Positions 14,910 through 24,271 are shown, counted from the stretch's first letter. The stretch: 64,000 bases of DNA from Chromatiaceae bacterium (GCA_024235255.1 JACKMT010000002.1:248001-312000); one strand, 5' to 3'. The notes: generated by a model from the sequence alone, not told the origin. Made by a program: numbers and translations.

Positions 14910-17264
14910 ATGGCATACGCACGCATCCTCATCATCGAAGATGAACCACTCGAAGCCGAACAGCTGCGGCGCTATCTTCGGACAGCAGGGCATCAGGTAT
15001 CAGCCATAGTTGACTCAGGCGAAGCAGCGGTCGAGCGCGTGCAAAACGACCGGATCGATTTGCTGATCGTCGACATCGTGCTAGCCGGAAAGATCGATGG
15101 TATAGAGGCGGTCCGGCGCATCCATAAGTCCGCCGACATCCCCACCATCTTCATCACTGCACACGTTAACGACGAGTTGCTGCTGCGCGCCGAGCAGGTG
15201 CGCCCGTTCGCCTATCTGCTGAAACCATACCAGCCTGCCGAGCTGGAGTTCATGGTAAGAGTGGCGCTAACCCGGGCTAGGGCAGAGCAGGCCCTGACCC
15301 TGGAAAAACAGTTTGCCGAAGCGGAGCTGCGCCAGGCGCTGTCGATCATCGAACATACCAATGAGGGGATCATGCTGACCGATACCGAGTTAATCATCGT
15401 CTCGGTCAACCCTGCCTTCACCCGCATCACGGGCTACTCAGCAGCCGAAGCAATAGGCAACAAGGCATCGATGTTGAGCTCCGGTTGGCACGGAAAGAGT
15501 TTTTATGAGTCGCTCTGGGCGACGATACGGCGCTCCGGATATTGGCAGGGAGAGATATGGAACCGGCGTAAGAACGGAGAGATCTATCCGGAGTGGTTAA
15601 CCATCAGCCCCATCTTCGACAACGGCGGATTACTCACCCACTACGTCGGTATGTTCACCGATTTCAGCAGTGTCAAGCAGACGGAGAATGCACTGCGGGA
15701 GAGCCGCAGCGCACTGGCCCGCGCACAACGGATTGCCCATCTCGGAAACTGGTCATACCGGGTGGCTGACGGCCATACCGAGTGGTCGGAAGAGCTGTAC
15801 CGGATTTTCGGCCGCGAACCGCAATCAGTACAGATAACCTACGACCTGCTTCGCTCCTGGATACACCCAGACGACCAAAAGCAGCACGATACCTACCATG
15901 AGCGGCTGCTGACGCTGAAACCAGGTTGGAATATCGCACCGCTGGAGTATCGTCTGCTGCAGCCCAACGGCCAGCAGCGCTGGGTACAGGTGGACTCCGC
16001 CGTTGACTTCGACGAGGACGGCCGCGCGCTGCGACTGGTCGGCACGGTGCTCGATATCACTGAGCGAAAAAAATCGGAGTCTGAACACAACCGGCTCTCC
16101 CGGGAGCTGCAGCAGGCTCACAAAATGGACGCCATCGGACAGCTGACCGGCGGCATCGCACACGACTTCAATAATCAGCTGGGGATTATTCTGGGCTTTA
16201 TCAACCTGGCCAGGAGTACCGGCATCAACCCGGACAAACAGGGGCGCTATCTCGACCAGGCAAAAAAAGCCGGGGAGAGGGCGACAAAGTTGGTCTCCCA
16301 GATGCTCTCTTTCAGCCGCGCCGACCAGGGTGAGTCCAAACCGCTGCAACTCTACCCGCTGGTCAAGGAGGATCTGGCGCTGCTGGGGTCGACGCTGCCG
16401 TCGACAATCCGGCTCAAACTGGAGATGGACGAGAGTCTGCCGGAAGTGATGATGGATCCAACCCAGTTCCATCAGATATTGATGAATCTGTGTATCAATG
16501 CGCGCGACGCAATGGACGGCAACGGCGAGATTCACATTACATTGACCAAAACCGTTATTCCGGGCAGTGAGTGTGCCGCTTGTTTTAAATGGGTGGAAGG
16601 GGAGTGGGTCGAACTGGCAGTAACGGACAACGGCGGCGGCATAGAAAAAAGATTGCTGCCGCGTATTTTCGAACCCTTTTTCACCACCAAGGAGAGCGGC
16701 AAAGGCACCGGTATGGGTCTAGCGGTAATAGGCAGCATACTGAAGCATCACAGCAGTCACGTTTTGGTAGATACGCGGGAGGGGCTAGGTACGACTTTTC
16801 GTCTACTCTTTCCACCGCTGAAAAGAACGGCTGCAAGCTCCCCGCTTTCCGACACCGGTGCCAAGGCATTGGCTCAGGGGCATGGTGAAGAGATATTGGT
16901 GGTGGACGATGAACCCGATCTGGGCCAGTTTCTCGGCGACCTGCTTGAGCTCTATGGGTACCGGCCAAGCATATTCGCCGACAGCCGGAAGGCGCTGGAC
17001 GAGTTCCTGAAAAACCCAACCAGGTACTCACTGCTGTTAACCGATCAGACCATGCCGCTACTCTCCGGTCTGGAACTAATCGACCTTGTCCGGGGGAGAG
17101 CGCCCGACCTCCCGGTTATCATCTGCACCGGCTACAGCGAAAAGATCGACAGCGAAAGCGCCGCCCGGCAAGGCATTCGCTATCTTGATAAACCCATTGA
17201 TACAGAACGGCTAATCACACTGCTTGCCGATATTTTCCCGTCTCCCGGGAGATATAGCGCCTGA
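14910..17264 (+). CDS. Cytoplasmic hybrid kinase: receiver-PAS-PAS-HisKA-HATPase-receiver
   Basis: A 784-residue soluble phosphorelay protein. An N-terminal receiver (1-120) with Asp55 in LLIVDIVLAG comes first, then PAS domains at about 145-260 and 270-388. The HisKA helix follows with His418 in GGIAHDFNN, then an HATPase domain (about 510-640) and a C-terminal receiver (660-780) with Asp712 in LLTDQTMP. The kinase core is closely similar to that of the hybrid kinase at 10970-12931, including the extra CxxC (CAAC, 555-558) before the DNGGGI box. A strong AGGAGAAGG site precedes the ATG. There are no transmembrane helices, so it probably senses an internal signal and may receive phosphate at the N-terminal receiver. 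No output gene is adjacent. Confidence 0.92.
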   Translation: MAYARILIIEDEPLEAEQLRRYLRTAGHQVSAIVDSGEAAVERVQNDRIDLLIVDIVLAGKIDGIEAVRRIHKSADIPTIFITAHVNDELLLRAEQVRPFAYLLKPYQPAELEFMVRVALTRARAEQALTLEKQFAEAELRQALSIIEHTNEGIMLTDTELIIVSVNPAFTRITGYSAAEAIGNKASMLSSGWHGKSFYESLWATIRRSGYWQGEIWNRRKNGEIYPEWLTISPIFDNGGLLTHYVGMFTDFSSVKQTENALRESRSALARAQRIAHLGNWSYRVADGHTEWSEELYRIFGREPQSVQITYDLLRSWIHPDDQKQHDTYHERLLTLKPGWNIAPLEYRLLQPNGQQRWVQVDSAVDFDEDGRALRLVGTVLDITERKKSESEHNRLSRELQQAHKMDAIGQLTGGIAHDFNNQLGIILGFINLARSTGINPDKQGRYLDQAKKAGERATKLVSQMLSFSRADQGESKPLQLYPLVKEDLALLGSTLPSTIRLKLEMDESLPEVMMDPTQFHQILMNLCINARDAMDGNGEIHITLTKTVIPGSECAACFKWVEGEWVELAVTDNGGGIEKRLLPRIFEPFFTTKESGKGTGMGLAVIGSILKHHSSHVLVDTREGLGTTFRLLFPPLKRTAASSPLSDTGAKALAQGHGEEILVVDDEPDLGQFLGDLLELYGYRPSIFADSRKALDEFLKNPTRYSLLLTDQTMPLLSGLELIDLVRGRAPDLPVIICTGYSEKIDSESAARQGIRYLDKPIDTERLITLLADIFPSPGRYSA

Positions 17265-17373
17265 CCGCGAGTGCGGCCGCAACTTATCCGACAGCAGTGG
17301 GCAACCGATAATGGCCGCTATTGACTCAGGTCTTTTATTCCGCCGATTTAGTAGCAAAGGAACCGATACTGAA

Positions 17374-17379
17374 TATAAT
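17374..17379 (+). promoter_or_regulatory. Putative -10 box for the sulfur-globule-type protein gene
   Basis: A perfect TATAAT about 74 bp upstream of the start codon. No good -35 hexamer lies at the correct spacing, so an activator may be needed, or the box may be fortuitous. It is immediately followed by a perfect inverted repeat. Confidence 0.35.
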
Positions 17380-17387
17380 AATAGTTA

Positions 17388-17404
17388 CCTGGTTAAAAAC
17401 CAGG
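17388..17404. repeat. Inverted repeat CCTGGTT-AAA-AACCAGG in the leader of the globule-protein gene
   Basis: A perfect 7-bp inverted repeat with a 3-bp spacer, placed about 9 bp after the putative -10 box. This position would overlap the transcription start, so a repressor operator or a 5'-end mRNA stem is possible. No protein is assigned. Confidence 0.45.
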
Positions 17405-17452
17405 AAATATAAACTCGATAATAGGGAAACATTGACGAGAAGAGGTATTGAA

Positions 17453-17779
17453 ATGAGAAAACTTGCGACAATCTTCGCCGGTGCTTCCATGCTCGGCATA
17501 CTTTCGCTGTTCGCGGCGTCAGCCAACGCCTGGTGGGGAAACAGCTATTATGGCCCCTGGGGTGGCGGTCCCTGGTATGGCGGCTACCCTTATTACGGCG
17601 GTTACGGCTACCCCTATGGCGGCTGGGGGGGTTATCCGTACGGTGGTTACGGCTACCCCTATGGCGGCTGGGGCAACCCGTACGGTGGATATGGCTATCC
17701 TTATGGCGGTTGGGGTTACCCAGGTTGGGGAACACCTGCTGTGGTAGCGCCTCAGGCTCCGGCCAGTAAAGAGAAGTAA
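17453..17779 (+). CDS. Gly/Tyr/Trp-rich sulfur-globule-type envelope protein
   Basis: A 108-residue secreted protein. The signal peptide MRKLATIFAGASMLGILSLFAASANA is followed by a mature region made almost wholly of Gly, Tyr, Trp and Pro. It contains near-perfect 12-residue repeats of the form YGGYGYPYGGWG and ends in a short charged tail, APASKEK. Composition, size and secretion match the sulfur globule proteins (Sgp) that coat periplasmic sulfur droplets in Allochromatium and related sulfur oxidisers. The repetitive make-up makes any homology search compositional. The ATG at 17453 has an AGAGG site and starts the signal peptide; the longer upstream frame is not coding-like. A strong hairpin follows the gene. 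The role is inferred. Confidence 0.75.
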   Translation: MRKLATIFAGASMLGILSLFAASANAWWGNSYYGPWGGGPWYGGYPYYGGYGYPYGGWGGYPYGGYGYPYGGWGNPYGGYGYPYGGWGYPGWGTPAVVAPQAPASKEK

Positions 17780-17799
17780 CGATATCTCCCGCCCAAGAG

Positions 17800-17821
17800 A
17801 CGGCGGCCACCAGGCCGCCGT
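17800..17821 (+). terminator. Strong hairpin downstream of the globule-protein gene
   Basis: ACGGCGGCC (17800-17808), loop ACCA, GGCCGCCGT (17813-17821), 20 bp after the stop. The tail is TTGTTG rather than a full T-run. It could end transcription or protect an abundant mRNA from 3' decay. Confidence 0.55.
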
Positions 17822-17838
17822 TGTTGCGCCGGTTAGTG

Positions 17839-17871
17839 TCCAGCAACACCCATCCAGGGGATGTTGCTGGA
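17839..17871. terminator. Second hairpin between the globule-protein gene and the convergent TPR gene
   Basis: TCCAGCAACA (17839-17848) pairs with TGTTGCTGGA (17862-17871). It stands between two convergent genes and could serve either direction. No long T-tract is present. Confidence 0.4.
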
Positions 17872-17983
17872 ACAAAACCGGCAACAGCGATTTCCCGGTT
17901 TCTTCATTGTCAATCACTTATCGTCATTGAAAATAGCGGCAAATCCTTGTGCGGAGATAGTGCCCGCCGTTTCTGCACGGACA

Positions 17984-19666
17984 CTAATATGGAACTGGAG
18001 ATGGATACTCCTTGAACAACATCACTGCATCGATCTTCGGTGACGGCAGCATCGATGCTTCCTGGTACCAGATGCCTGCCGGCATCTTACCGCGCCGATA
18101 TGCTGCTAACCTGGTCTGCGCCTGTTCGTAGAGATCGTCCCCCATCCAGACCAAAGTAGGCAGCAGTTGCTGCTGCAGCTCGACCGCCTGCTCAAAATTG
18201 CCGATCGCGGCAGCGACCAGCGCCTGCAGTTCGACATGCGGCGGAATGAACATCTGCGCCACCAAGTCGTTTACCAGTCCACGCGCACGCTCCGGGTCGC
18301 GCACCTGCGGTGCGTCGCTCAACACCAGCATCCTTATCAACAGATAGCGCAGCATCGTCTGCTCCGGGTGCGCCGCCGACTCCCTTTCCAACGAGCCAAT
18401 GAGGTTTTCGTCCAGTGCTCCGGCGTGCTTTGCTGCCAGCAGGCGGTACCAACGGGCCGGAGGTATATCCGGGTTGGCACGCAAGGCTTCCCGGTAGTGC
18501 GCTTCTGCTTGGCCAAATTCAGCCATGCTGAAAAAAAGATTGGCGAGGCAGAAGTGGGCACCATAGTGTTCTGGCTCCTGCCTGAGCACCGCTGCGAACT
18601 GCTCTGACGACGCGCGCAGTTCACCCCGTTCGGCGAACAGAACCGCGGCGAGAAAACGGGCGAGATGCTGTTCCGGATTCTTGCTCAGAACCTGTTGCAG
18701 CTGTTGCAACGCCTGCTCCGGCTCGCCGGACAGATAGAGCGCCCGCGCCAGGCTGACACGCGCCTGGTTGTTCTCCGGCGCGATCTCCAGACCCTGCCGG
18801 AAAGCCGCTGCCGCGTCGGCAAACCGCTGTTCGTGGCTCGCCTTCAAGCCCTGTCCAAAATAACGCCGCGCCCCCTGGTTGACACCGAGCAACTCGTCGA
18901 TCATCGGATCAGCCGCCACCGGCAGCTGCTTGCCGCGCCTGGCCATATGCTGCTGCGCCCGCTCAAGATCGCCCTTGGCGCGCCAAGCCCGTGCCAGCGG
19001 GTAGTGCGCCTGATCCGCTGCAGGATCGATACGCAATACCTCCTGCAGTTTATCGATGGCCTCATCGTAACGGCGCTGCAGCAGATCGATCTGGGCAAGA
19101 TGATAGAGCGCCCGCGCCCGCAAGCCCGGGTCGTTAGCAGCGCGCTGCAGTGCGGCGACCGCTGCTTCGATGCGGTTCAGTTCCAGCCAGCTCTCTCCCA
19201 GCCGCAGAGCAACGGCCCGATAATCCGGGTTCAGCCGCTCGGCTTGTTGCAAAAGCAGAGTCGCCTCCTCATGCTGGCCGGAGTGACTGGCCTGATAAGC
19301 GGCGTAATAGACCCAGCGGAAACTCTCCGGAGCCAGCATCATCGCATTGCGGAAACCGGACTTCGCTGCGGAGTCCAGGCCGTAAACCTGACTGAGGGCG
19401 CCCAATCGTCCGTAACCTTCCGCCAGCTCCTGACTGTGGGTCGAGGAATCCGGTAATAGCCGCGCCAGTTCGGCGCGTGTTTCCAATATCGCCTGGCGGG
19501 CATTGGACTCCGCGCCGCTCAAGTCCGCCTCTGCTATCGGTTCAAGCCGCTCGCTCCACTGCTCTGGCAGCTGCGACAAGGCGTCCGCTGTAACGACTGC
19601 CGGCAGACAACCCAGTACCAGCAACAGGACGCACCGGTTCGCCGTAGTAAAAAAAGTTGCGCTCAT
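17984..19666 (-). CDS. Secreted TPR-repeat protein (third gene of cytochrome/FG-GAP/TPR operon)
   Basis: A 560-residue protein. A signal peptide (about residues 1-27, MSATFFTTANRCVLLLVLGCLPAVVTA) leads to at least eight tandem tetratricopeptide repeats, for example NPDYRAVALRLGESWLELNR, AADQAHYPLARAWRAKGDLE, NNQARVSLARALYLSGEPEQ and YGAHFCLANLFFSMAEFGQ. It is therefore a periplasmic helical scaffold, likely a protein-binding partner. The open frame extends upstream to 20101, but the ATG at 19666 begins the signal peptide and overlaps the preceding gene's stop by 4 bp (ATGA), which implies translational coupling. It is the last gene of the operon. The exact function is unknown. Confidence 0.85.
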   Translation of the reverse strand: MSATFFTTANRCVLLLVLGCLPAVVTADALSQLPEQWSERLEPIAEADLSGAESNARQAILETRAELARLLPDSSTHSQELAEGYGRLGALSQVYGLDSAAKSGFRNAMMLAPESFRWVYYAAYQASHSGQHEEATLLLQQAERLNPDYRAVALRLGESWLELNRIEAAVAALQRAANDPGLRARALYHLAQIDLLQRRYDEAIDKLQEVLRIDPAADQAHYPLARAWRAKGDLERAQQHMARRGKQLPVAADPMIDELLGVNQGARRYFGQGLKASHEQRFADAAAAFRQGLEIAPENNQARVSLARALYLSGEPEQALQQLQQVLSKNPEQHLARFLAAVLFAERGELRASSEQFAAVLRQEPEHYGAHFCLANLFFSMAEFGQAEAHYREALRANPDIPPARWYRLLAAKHAGALDENLIGSLERESAAHPEQTMLRYLLIRMLVLSDAPQVRDPERARGLVNDLVAQMFIPPHVELQALVAAAIGNFEQAVELQQQLLPTLVWMGDDLYEQAQTRLAAYRRGKMPAGIWYQEASMLPSPKIDAVMLFKEYPSPVPY

Positions 19667-21501
19667 GGCGCCCCTTTGACGACAGTGATCAGCCGGTCTA
19701 TACCGGGCGGCCGGATCTGCTGCCGCGTGCCGTCGGGCCAGACCACAGAGATCTTCTCCACGCCGGTGCCCTGCCCCAGGCCGAAGGTGACGGGCAGCTC
19801 CACCTGGGAGAGGTAGCTGCGGGCGGGAATCAGGCTGCGGTATTGCGTGATGCCTCCGGCGGAGAGTTCGATGCTGGCACCGATCGCATCCGGATTGCCA
19901 CCGTCGCCGATCAGCTTCAGCCGCAGCCAGTGGTTGCCGCTCTGCTGATCGTTGCGGAACAGTTTTGCGGCACGGCCGTTCTGGGTGACGATCAGATCGA
20001 GATCCCCGTCCGCATCGATGTCCGCATAGGCGGCACCCCGCGCGACCATCGGCTGCGCAAGATCGCCGGCATCGGTCACCAGGCGGAACGCAGTGCGGCA
20101 CGACTCGCCGCAGTTCCAGAACAGCTGGGCGGGCTGCGCATAGTGCTGACTGGGCTGCACCTTGTTGATCTCGTGCTCCAGATGGCCGTTGACCTGAATC
20201 AGATCCAGACGCCCGTCAAGGTCGGCATCAAAAAAGAGCAGGCCGAAAGTCAACGCCAGGCGGGTATCGGGGCCCAGTCCGAGCAGCACGGCTTCGTCCG
20301 CAAAAGGCGGCTGTTCGCCTGCGGTGACAAACAGCGAGGTCATCTCATTGGCAAAATTTCCTATGCCTATCCCCAGCTCCAGGTTATTGCGGAAATAGGC
20401 GCTGTCGATGCCCATGGCGCCGGTCGCCTTGCCGTCGCGGTCGAATGCGATCCCCTCCAGCGCACCGATCTCTTCGAAGGAGCCGTCGCCGCGGTTGTGG
20501 AACAGAAAATTGCGCACCGTGTCGTTGGCGACCACCAGATCGATCCAGCCGTCGCGGTCATAATCGACCGGTGCCACGCCCAACCCTTTCCCGACCGGCT
20601 TGCCGTTCAGCTCATCAATGACCTGAATTCCGGCGATCCCTGAGACATCACTGAAGCGCCCTTCCCCGTCGTTCCGGTAAAGCCGGTTGTGGGTGCCGAT
20701 GAAGTGATTGGGCGCCCCGTACGCCCTGCCCAGTCCGGTCAGCCTGAAGTCGATTTCGAGATCATCCTTGCGCGACCACTGCACGTAGTTGACTACGAAC
20801 AGATCCAGGTCGCCGTCCCGGTCGTAATCGATAAAAGCCGCACCGGTGCTCCAATCGTTGTCACCCCCAGCCACGCCAGCAGTTTGTGTGGTTTCGTGAA
20901 AACGACCGCCCTCGTTATGCAGCAGCCGGTTGCCGCCAAGACAGGTCAGATAGAGATCCTGGCGGCCGTCGCCGTCGTAATCCCCCACGGCAACGCCCAT
21001 GCCGTAGTCGCTAAAGCCGACCCCCGCCTGTTCGGTGACATCCCGAAATCGGCCCATGCCGTCATTGGCATAGAGTGCATGGCGCGCCACGCCGCTGCCT
21101 GCGTGTCCCGGCCAGTAGTTGAAATTGACCAGCAACAGATCCTGGTCGCCGTCATTGTCGTAGTCGAGGAATGCAGCGCCGCTGCCAATGGTTTCCGGCA
21201 TTAACCGCTCACCGTAGGCGCCGTTGACGTGGACGAACTCGATACCGGATGTTTTGGTGATATCGGAAAAAGGAATCCTGGGCGCCGGCGTTGTCTTATC
21301 CGCGTCCACCGCAACCGGCGTGTTAACCTGCGCCTCCTCCACCGGCTGAACTTGCTGATTTCGCAACTGCTGCCATAACCATCCGCCGACGGCCGCCAAC
21401 ACAGCGAATGCCAGCACCAACAGCGTTCCGAGCAGCGCTCTGCGGATCTTCCGCTCGGCATCGGTCAACAGTCGGTTACCGCTCACCGGATTGATCCACA
21501 A
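19663..21501 (-). CDS. FG-GAP/VCBS-repeat protein with C-terminal ASPIC/UnbV domain (CRTAC1-like)
   Basis: A 612-residue membrane-anchored periplasmic protein. A single transmembrane helix (about 25-45, LLGTLLVLAFAVLAAVGGWLW) is followed by a beta-propeller. It has at least six calcium-binding-type repeats, among them DYDNDGDQDLLLVN, DYDGDGRQDLYLT, DYDRDGDLDLFVVN, DYDRDGWIDLVVAN, DADLDGRLDLIQVN and DIDADGDLDLIVT. The last 100 residues form an ASPIC/UnbV domain, ending in VVWPDGTRQQIRPP. Such proteins are extracytoplasmic interaction modules of unknown biochemical role. It overlaps the upstream cytochrome gene by 26 bp and the downstream TPR gene by 4 bp, so the three products are probably made together. 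Confidence 0.9.
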   Translation of the reverse strand: MWINPVSGNRLLTDAERKIRRALLGTLLVLAFAVLAAVGGWLWQQLRNQQVQPVEEAQVNTPVAVDADKTTPAPRIPFSDITKTSGIEFVHVNGAYGERLMPETIGSGAAFLDYDNDGDQDLLLVNFNYWPGHAGSGVARHALYANDGMGRFRDVTEQAGVGFSDYGMGVAVGDYDGDGRQDLYLTCLGGNRLLHNEGGRFHETTQTAGVAGGDNDWSTGAAFIDYDRDGDLDLFVVNYVQWSRKDDLEIDFRLTGLGRAYGAPNHFIGTHNRLYRNDGEGRFSDVSGIAGIQVIDELNGKPVGKGLGVAPVDYDRDGWIDLVVANDTVRNFLFHNRGDGSFEEIGALEGIAFDRDGKATGAMGIDSAYFRNNLELGIGIGNFANEMTSLFVTAGEQPPFADEAVLLGLGPDTRLALTFGLLFFDADLDGRLDLIQVNGHLEHEINKVQPSQHYAQPAQLFWNCGESCRTAFRLVTDAGDLAQPMVARGAAYADIDADGDLDLIVTQNGRAAKLFRNDQQSGNHWLRLKLIGDGGNPDAIGASIELSAGGITQYRSLIPARSYLSQVELPVTFGLGQGTGVEKISVVWPDGTRQQIRPPGIDRLITVVKGAP

Positions 21502-24271
21502 CTGTAGTTACTTCAGCAACGCGTTGCGGCAGCTCCAGGCCGAATGCGCCGACACGCTGCAGATCATAGACTGCAGTCTCTTCGGCGGCATGATCAGCCG
21601 CCGGATTGCTGCGCCGATGGGAGCTGACCGCCAGTTCGACCGCCTGGTCGTCAGTACGGTAAGTCTCGTGCAGCATACGATGCCTGTCGCTGCGCTGAGG
21701 ATCATCCAATTCGCTGAACACCAACGCGAGATTGTAGTGAGCGGCGGCGTTTTCCGGATCTATTTCGAGCGCTTTTTCCAGCCAGTGCTGGGATTGCTGC
21801 AAATAGTGCTGACGCAGCGTGGCGCGCTCGCTTCCGCGCTCCTGTCGGGCACGTTCGAACAGGGACCTGCCCAACTGGATCAGCACCCGGTAGTCTTTGG
21901 CGAAGTCGAATCCGCGCCGCTGCGCATCGTTAAAGCGCGTGGCAACCAGGTTCTGCAGATGCTCAATCGCCCGGTCGAGATTGCCGAACTCGCGCTCCAC
22001 CAGCGCGGAGTACCAGGCCAGCGTCCACGGCGGAGCACCGGCTTGCTCGGCCCGCTCCAGCGCATCCGCAGTTTCACTGAGGCGCCCCTCTTCGTAAAAC
22101 ACCCGCGCCAGATTGAGCGCCCCGTGCGCGGGTTTGATCCGCTCGACCTGACTGAAGGCCTCTTCCGCCTGGCGCAGTTCCCGCTTGCCCTTGCGCAGCA
22201 GCCCGATGCCGTAGTCGTTCCAACGCTCCCATTCATCGACCGCTTTGCTTTGCTTCGCAACCACCCCGCCAACAACCGGCAACGCCACCCGGTCTTCAGC
22301 CAGCGTGACGACGGGCAGATCGTTGTATACAAAATCCGCGCCTTTTACGTGACGTAGAAAACGGGTATCGAATTTACGGTATTTGAGTTTGGCAGCAACC
22401 GATATCGGTCCGCTGGCATCGGCTGGCACGGTCAATGCGTAATGCACCGTGGTGGCCGCACCGGGCGCTATCTGGTGATCGTAGAGCGCCACGAAAATAT
22501 TCTGCGCATCGCGCCGTTCGATGCGCCGGCCGGTACGGTCGAGCAGATAGCTGTTGACGAAATAGGACCAGGGATCGACGTCGCCGTCATCCCCCAGCGC
22601 GCCGCTGCGGCCAATGAGCCGTGCTCCGTCCCGCACTGCCAGATCCAGCCACAGCTCGTTGGAGTCCGCCGTTCCCTGGGTCAACTGGTGACCGATGCGT
22701 CGGGTTCGTACGACCAGCTCTATCAGATAGCGTCTACCCGGCTGCAAAACAGGCAGGCGCGCTCCGAGCGGAGCAGCGAGCCGGCCGTCGATATCGCCCT
22801 CCTCGCGTATGCCGAAAATGTCCAGCCGTGCCGCCTGCTGCAGAAAGTTGCGGCGCACCTCGATCGTCTCGGCAGGCTGCGCCAGCAGGTGTGGAACACC
22901 GGTGTTGGCCGCAGCGAAAAGATGGTTGTGGATGCTGAGCGCGCCGTGCGAATCGCGGCTTCGCGCCGCCGGATCGGTCGATGGGGTCAAGGGCATGTGA
23001 CAGTGAGCGCAGTTGGGCACCGCCTGCTCAGGGTAGTAGAAGCTGTCCACCCGATGCCCGGATACGCCGCTCAACAGGAAGCTGTCGTAATGGTTCTGGC
23101 CGCGCAGCCATTTGTAATGGTTGAGTTCATAGGGCAGATGCACCTTATGGCACGCGGAGCAGAACAGTGCCGATTTGTGCACCGGCTTAAGGAAGGTGCG
23201 CTTGTGAAACGCGGGTTTCGCTTTTATCAGTTGACGGTTTACCGCCTGCAAAAACCCGTTGTCGCTGAAAGCAAACGGATAGCGCTGCGGGTCTTCGAAA
23301 TCGTAGGATCCGTTGCCTTTGGAGCTGCTGATGCCGGTAATCCCGTGACAACCGATGCAGGTGATTCCCGCCTGAGCACCTGGGTCAATGTCCGGATCGT
23401 AGCCGGGATCGTCGAAGCGGCCGGTAAAGAGCGGTACCTGGTCGTGACACACGGCACAGAGCCGCGCGGCATCCGGCTTTTCGTCCCGCTCCATCAGCGC
23501 TGCTCTCGTCTCCTCCACGCTGAAACGGTAGGCCGGATTGTTGAACGAACTGAATTTGTGCATGCTCATGGCCGACTGACGGGCGATATCGCCATGGCAC
23601 TCGGCGCATGTCTCATCCTGCATCAGGTGACGTGCGGGCAGCTGCGGGGAGCCGCTGCTCACCCTTGCCAGGGCCGGCGCAAAGGTGAACCAATCGTGTC
23701 CAGGGTCCGGCGCCGCCCGGTTGAGCTGCAGCACCGTCAATACCAGGGCGCATGTCAGCGCTGCCGCCCCCCAGACCCCTCCTGTCCGCCAGTCGATGGC
23801 CCGTCCTGCCAACCGGTGCACCACGAACAGCCAGAGTGCGAGAAACGGCGTGCCCACGTGAATCCAATAGAACAGCGTCCGCATCCGGGCGTCGTTGATC
23901 TCCATAAATCCGAAGCGCGTGAGAACCAGACCGGAGAGCAACAGCAACAGTCCGGTAGCAAACAACAGGTAACCCGCACGCACGGCATAGCGGTTGGTTC
24001 TTTGCCTTGCCCGAGACTGGTGGAGCAGTCCGAAAACAGTAAAAATGGGGAGCAGAATCAGGCCGAGCAGCAGATGCAGCAGAAACATCAGGAGATAGAA
24101 GTAGTCCTGATAGCTGGCGCCCGAGAGTGTTTCATACAGCGTTACGGCACCAAGATAGAGCGAGTTGACGGCCAGCACGACAAACACCAGGAACACTCCC
24201 CGCAACAGTTTGCGGAGATTGCCTCCGACTACCGGAAGAGCTGCCTGGGTCACGCTTCCTGCCACCGTCAC
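21476..24271 (-). CDS. Membrane-anchored pentahaem cytochrome c with TPR domain
   Basis: A 931-residue protein. Five hydrophobic helices fill the first 185 residues (about 22-44, 58-82, 98-118, 132-151, 166-184). The periplasmic part carries five CxxCH haem-attachment motifs at residues 222, 272, 305, 371 and 421 (CAECH, CAVCH, CIGCH, CSACH, CAHCH). The layout resembles the cytochrome c554 class, with many extra histidines able to be distal ligands. A beta-rich segment (about 500-650) follows, then a TPR region (about 680-860). It is probably an electron-transfer protein anchored in the inner membrane, perhaps exchanging electrons with quinones through the helical domain. It is the first gene of the three-gene operon. 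The redox partner is unknown. Confidence 0.88.
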   Translation of the reverse strand: MTVAGSVTQAALPVVGGNLRKLLRGVFLVFVVLAVNSLYLGAVTLYETLSGASYQDYFYLLMFLLHLLLGLILLPIFTVFGLLHQSRARQRTNRYAVRAGYLLFATGLLLLLSGLVLTRFGFMEINDARMRTLFYWIHVGTPFLALWLFVVHRLAGRAIDWRTGGVWGAAALTCALVLTVLQLNRAAPDPGHDWFTFAPALARVSSGSPQLPARHLMQDETCAECHGDIARQSAMSMHKFSSFNNPAYRFSVEETRAALMERDEKPDAARLCAVCHDQVPLFTGRFDDPGYDPDIDPGAQAGITCIGCHGITGISSSKGNGSYDFEDPQRYPFAFSDNGFLQAVNRQLIKAKPAFHKRTFLKPVHKSALFCSACHKVHLPYELNHYKWLRGQNHYDSFLLSGVSGHRVDSFYYPEQAVPNCAHCHMPLTPSTDPAARSRDSHGALSIHNHLFAAANTGVPHLLAQPAETIEVRRNFLQQAARLDIFGIREEGDIDGRLAAPLGARLPVLQPGRRYLIELVVRTRRIGHQLTQGTADSNELWLDLAVRDGARLIGRSGALGDDGDVDPWSYFVNSYLLDRTGRRIERRDAQNIFVALYDHQIAPGAATTVHYALTVPADASGPISVAAKLKYRKFDTRFLRHVKGADFVYNDLPVVTLAEDRVALPVVGGVVAKQSKAVDEWERWNDYGIGLLRKGKRELRQAEEAFSQVERIKPAHGALNLARVFYEEGRLSETADALERAEQAGAPPWTLAWYSALVEREFGNLDRAIEHLQNLVATRFNDAQRRGFDFAKDYRVLIQLGRSLFERARQERGSERATLRQHYLQQSQHWLEKALEIDPENAAAHYNLALVFSELDDPQRSDRHRMLHETYRTDDQAVELAVSSHRRSNPAADHAAEETAVYDLQRVGAFGLELPQRVAEVTTVVDQSGER

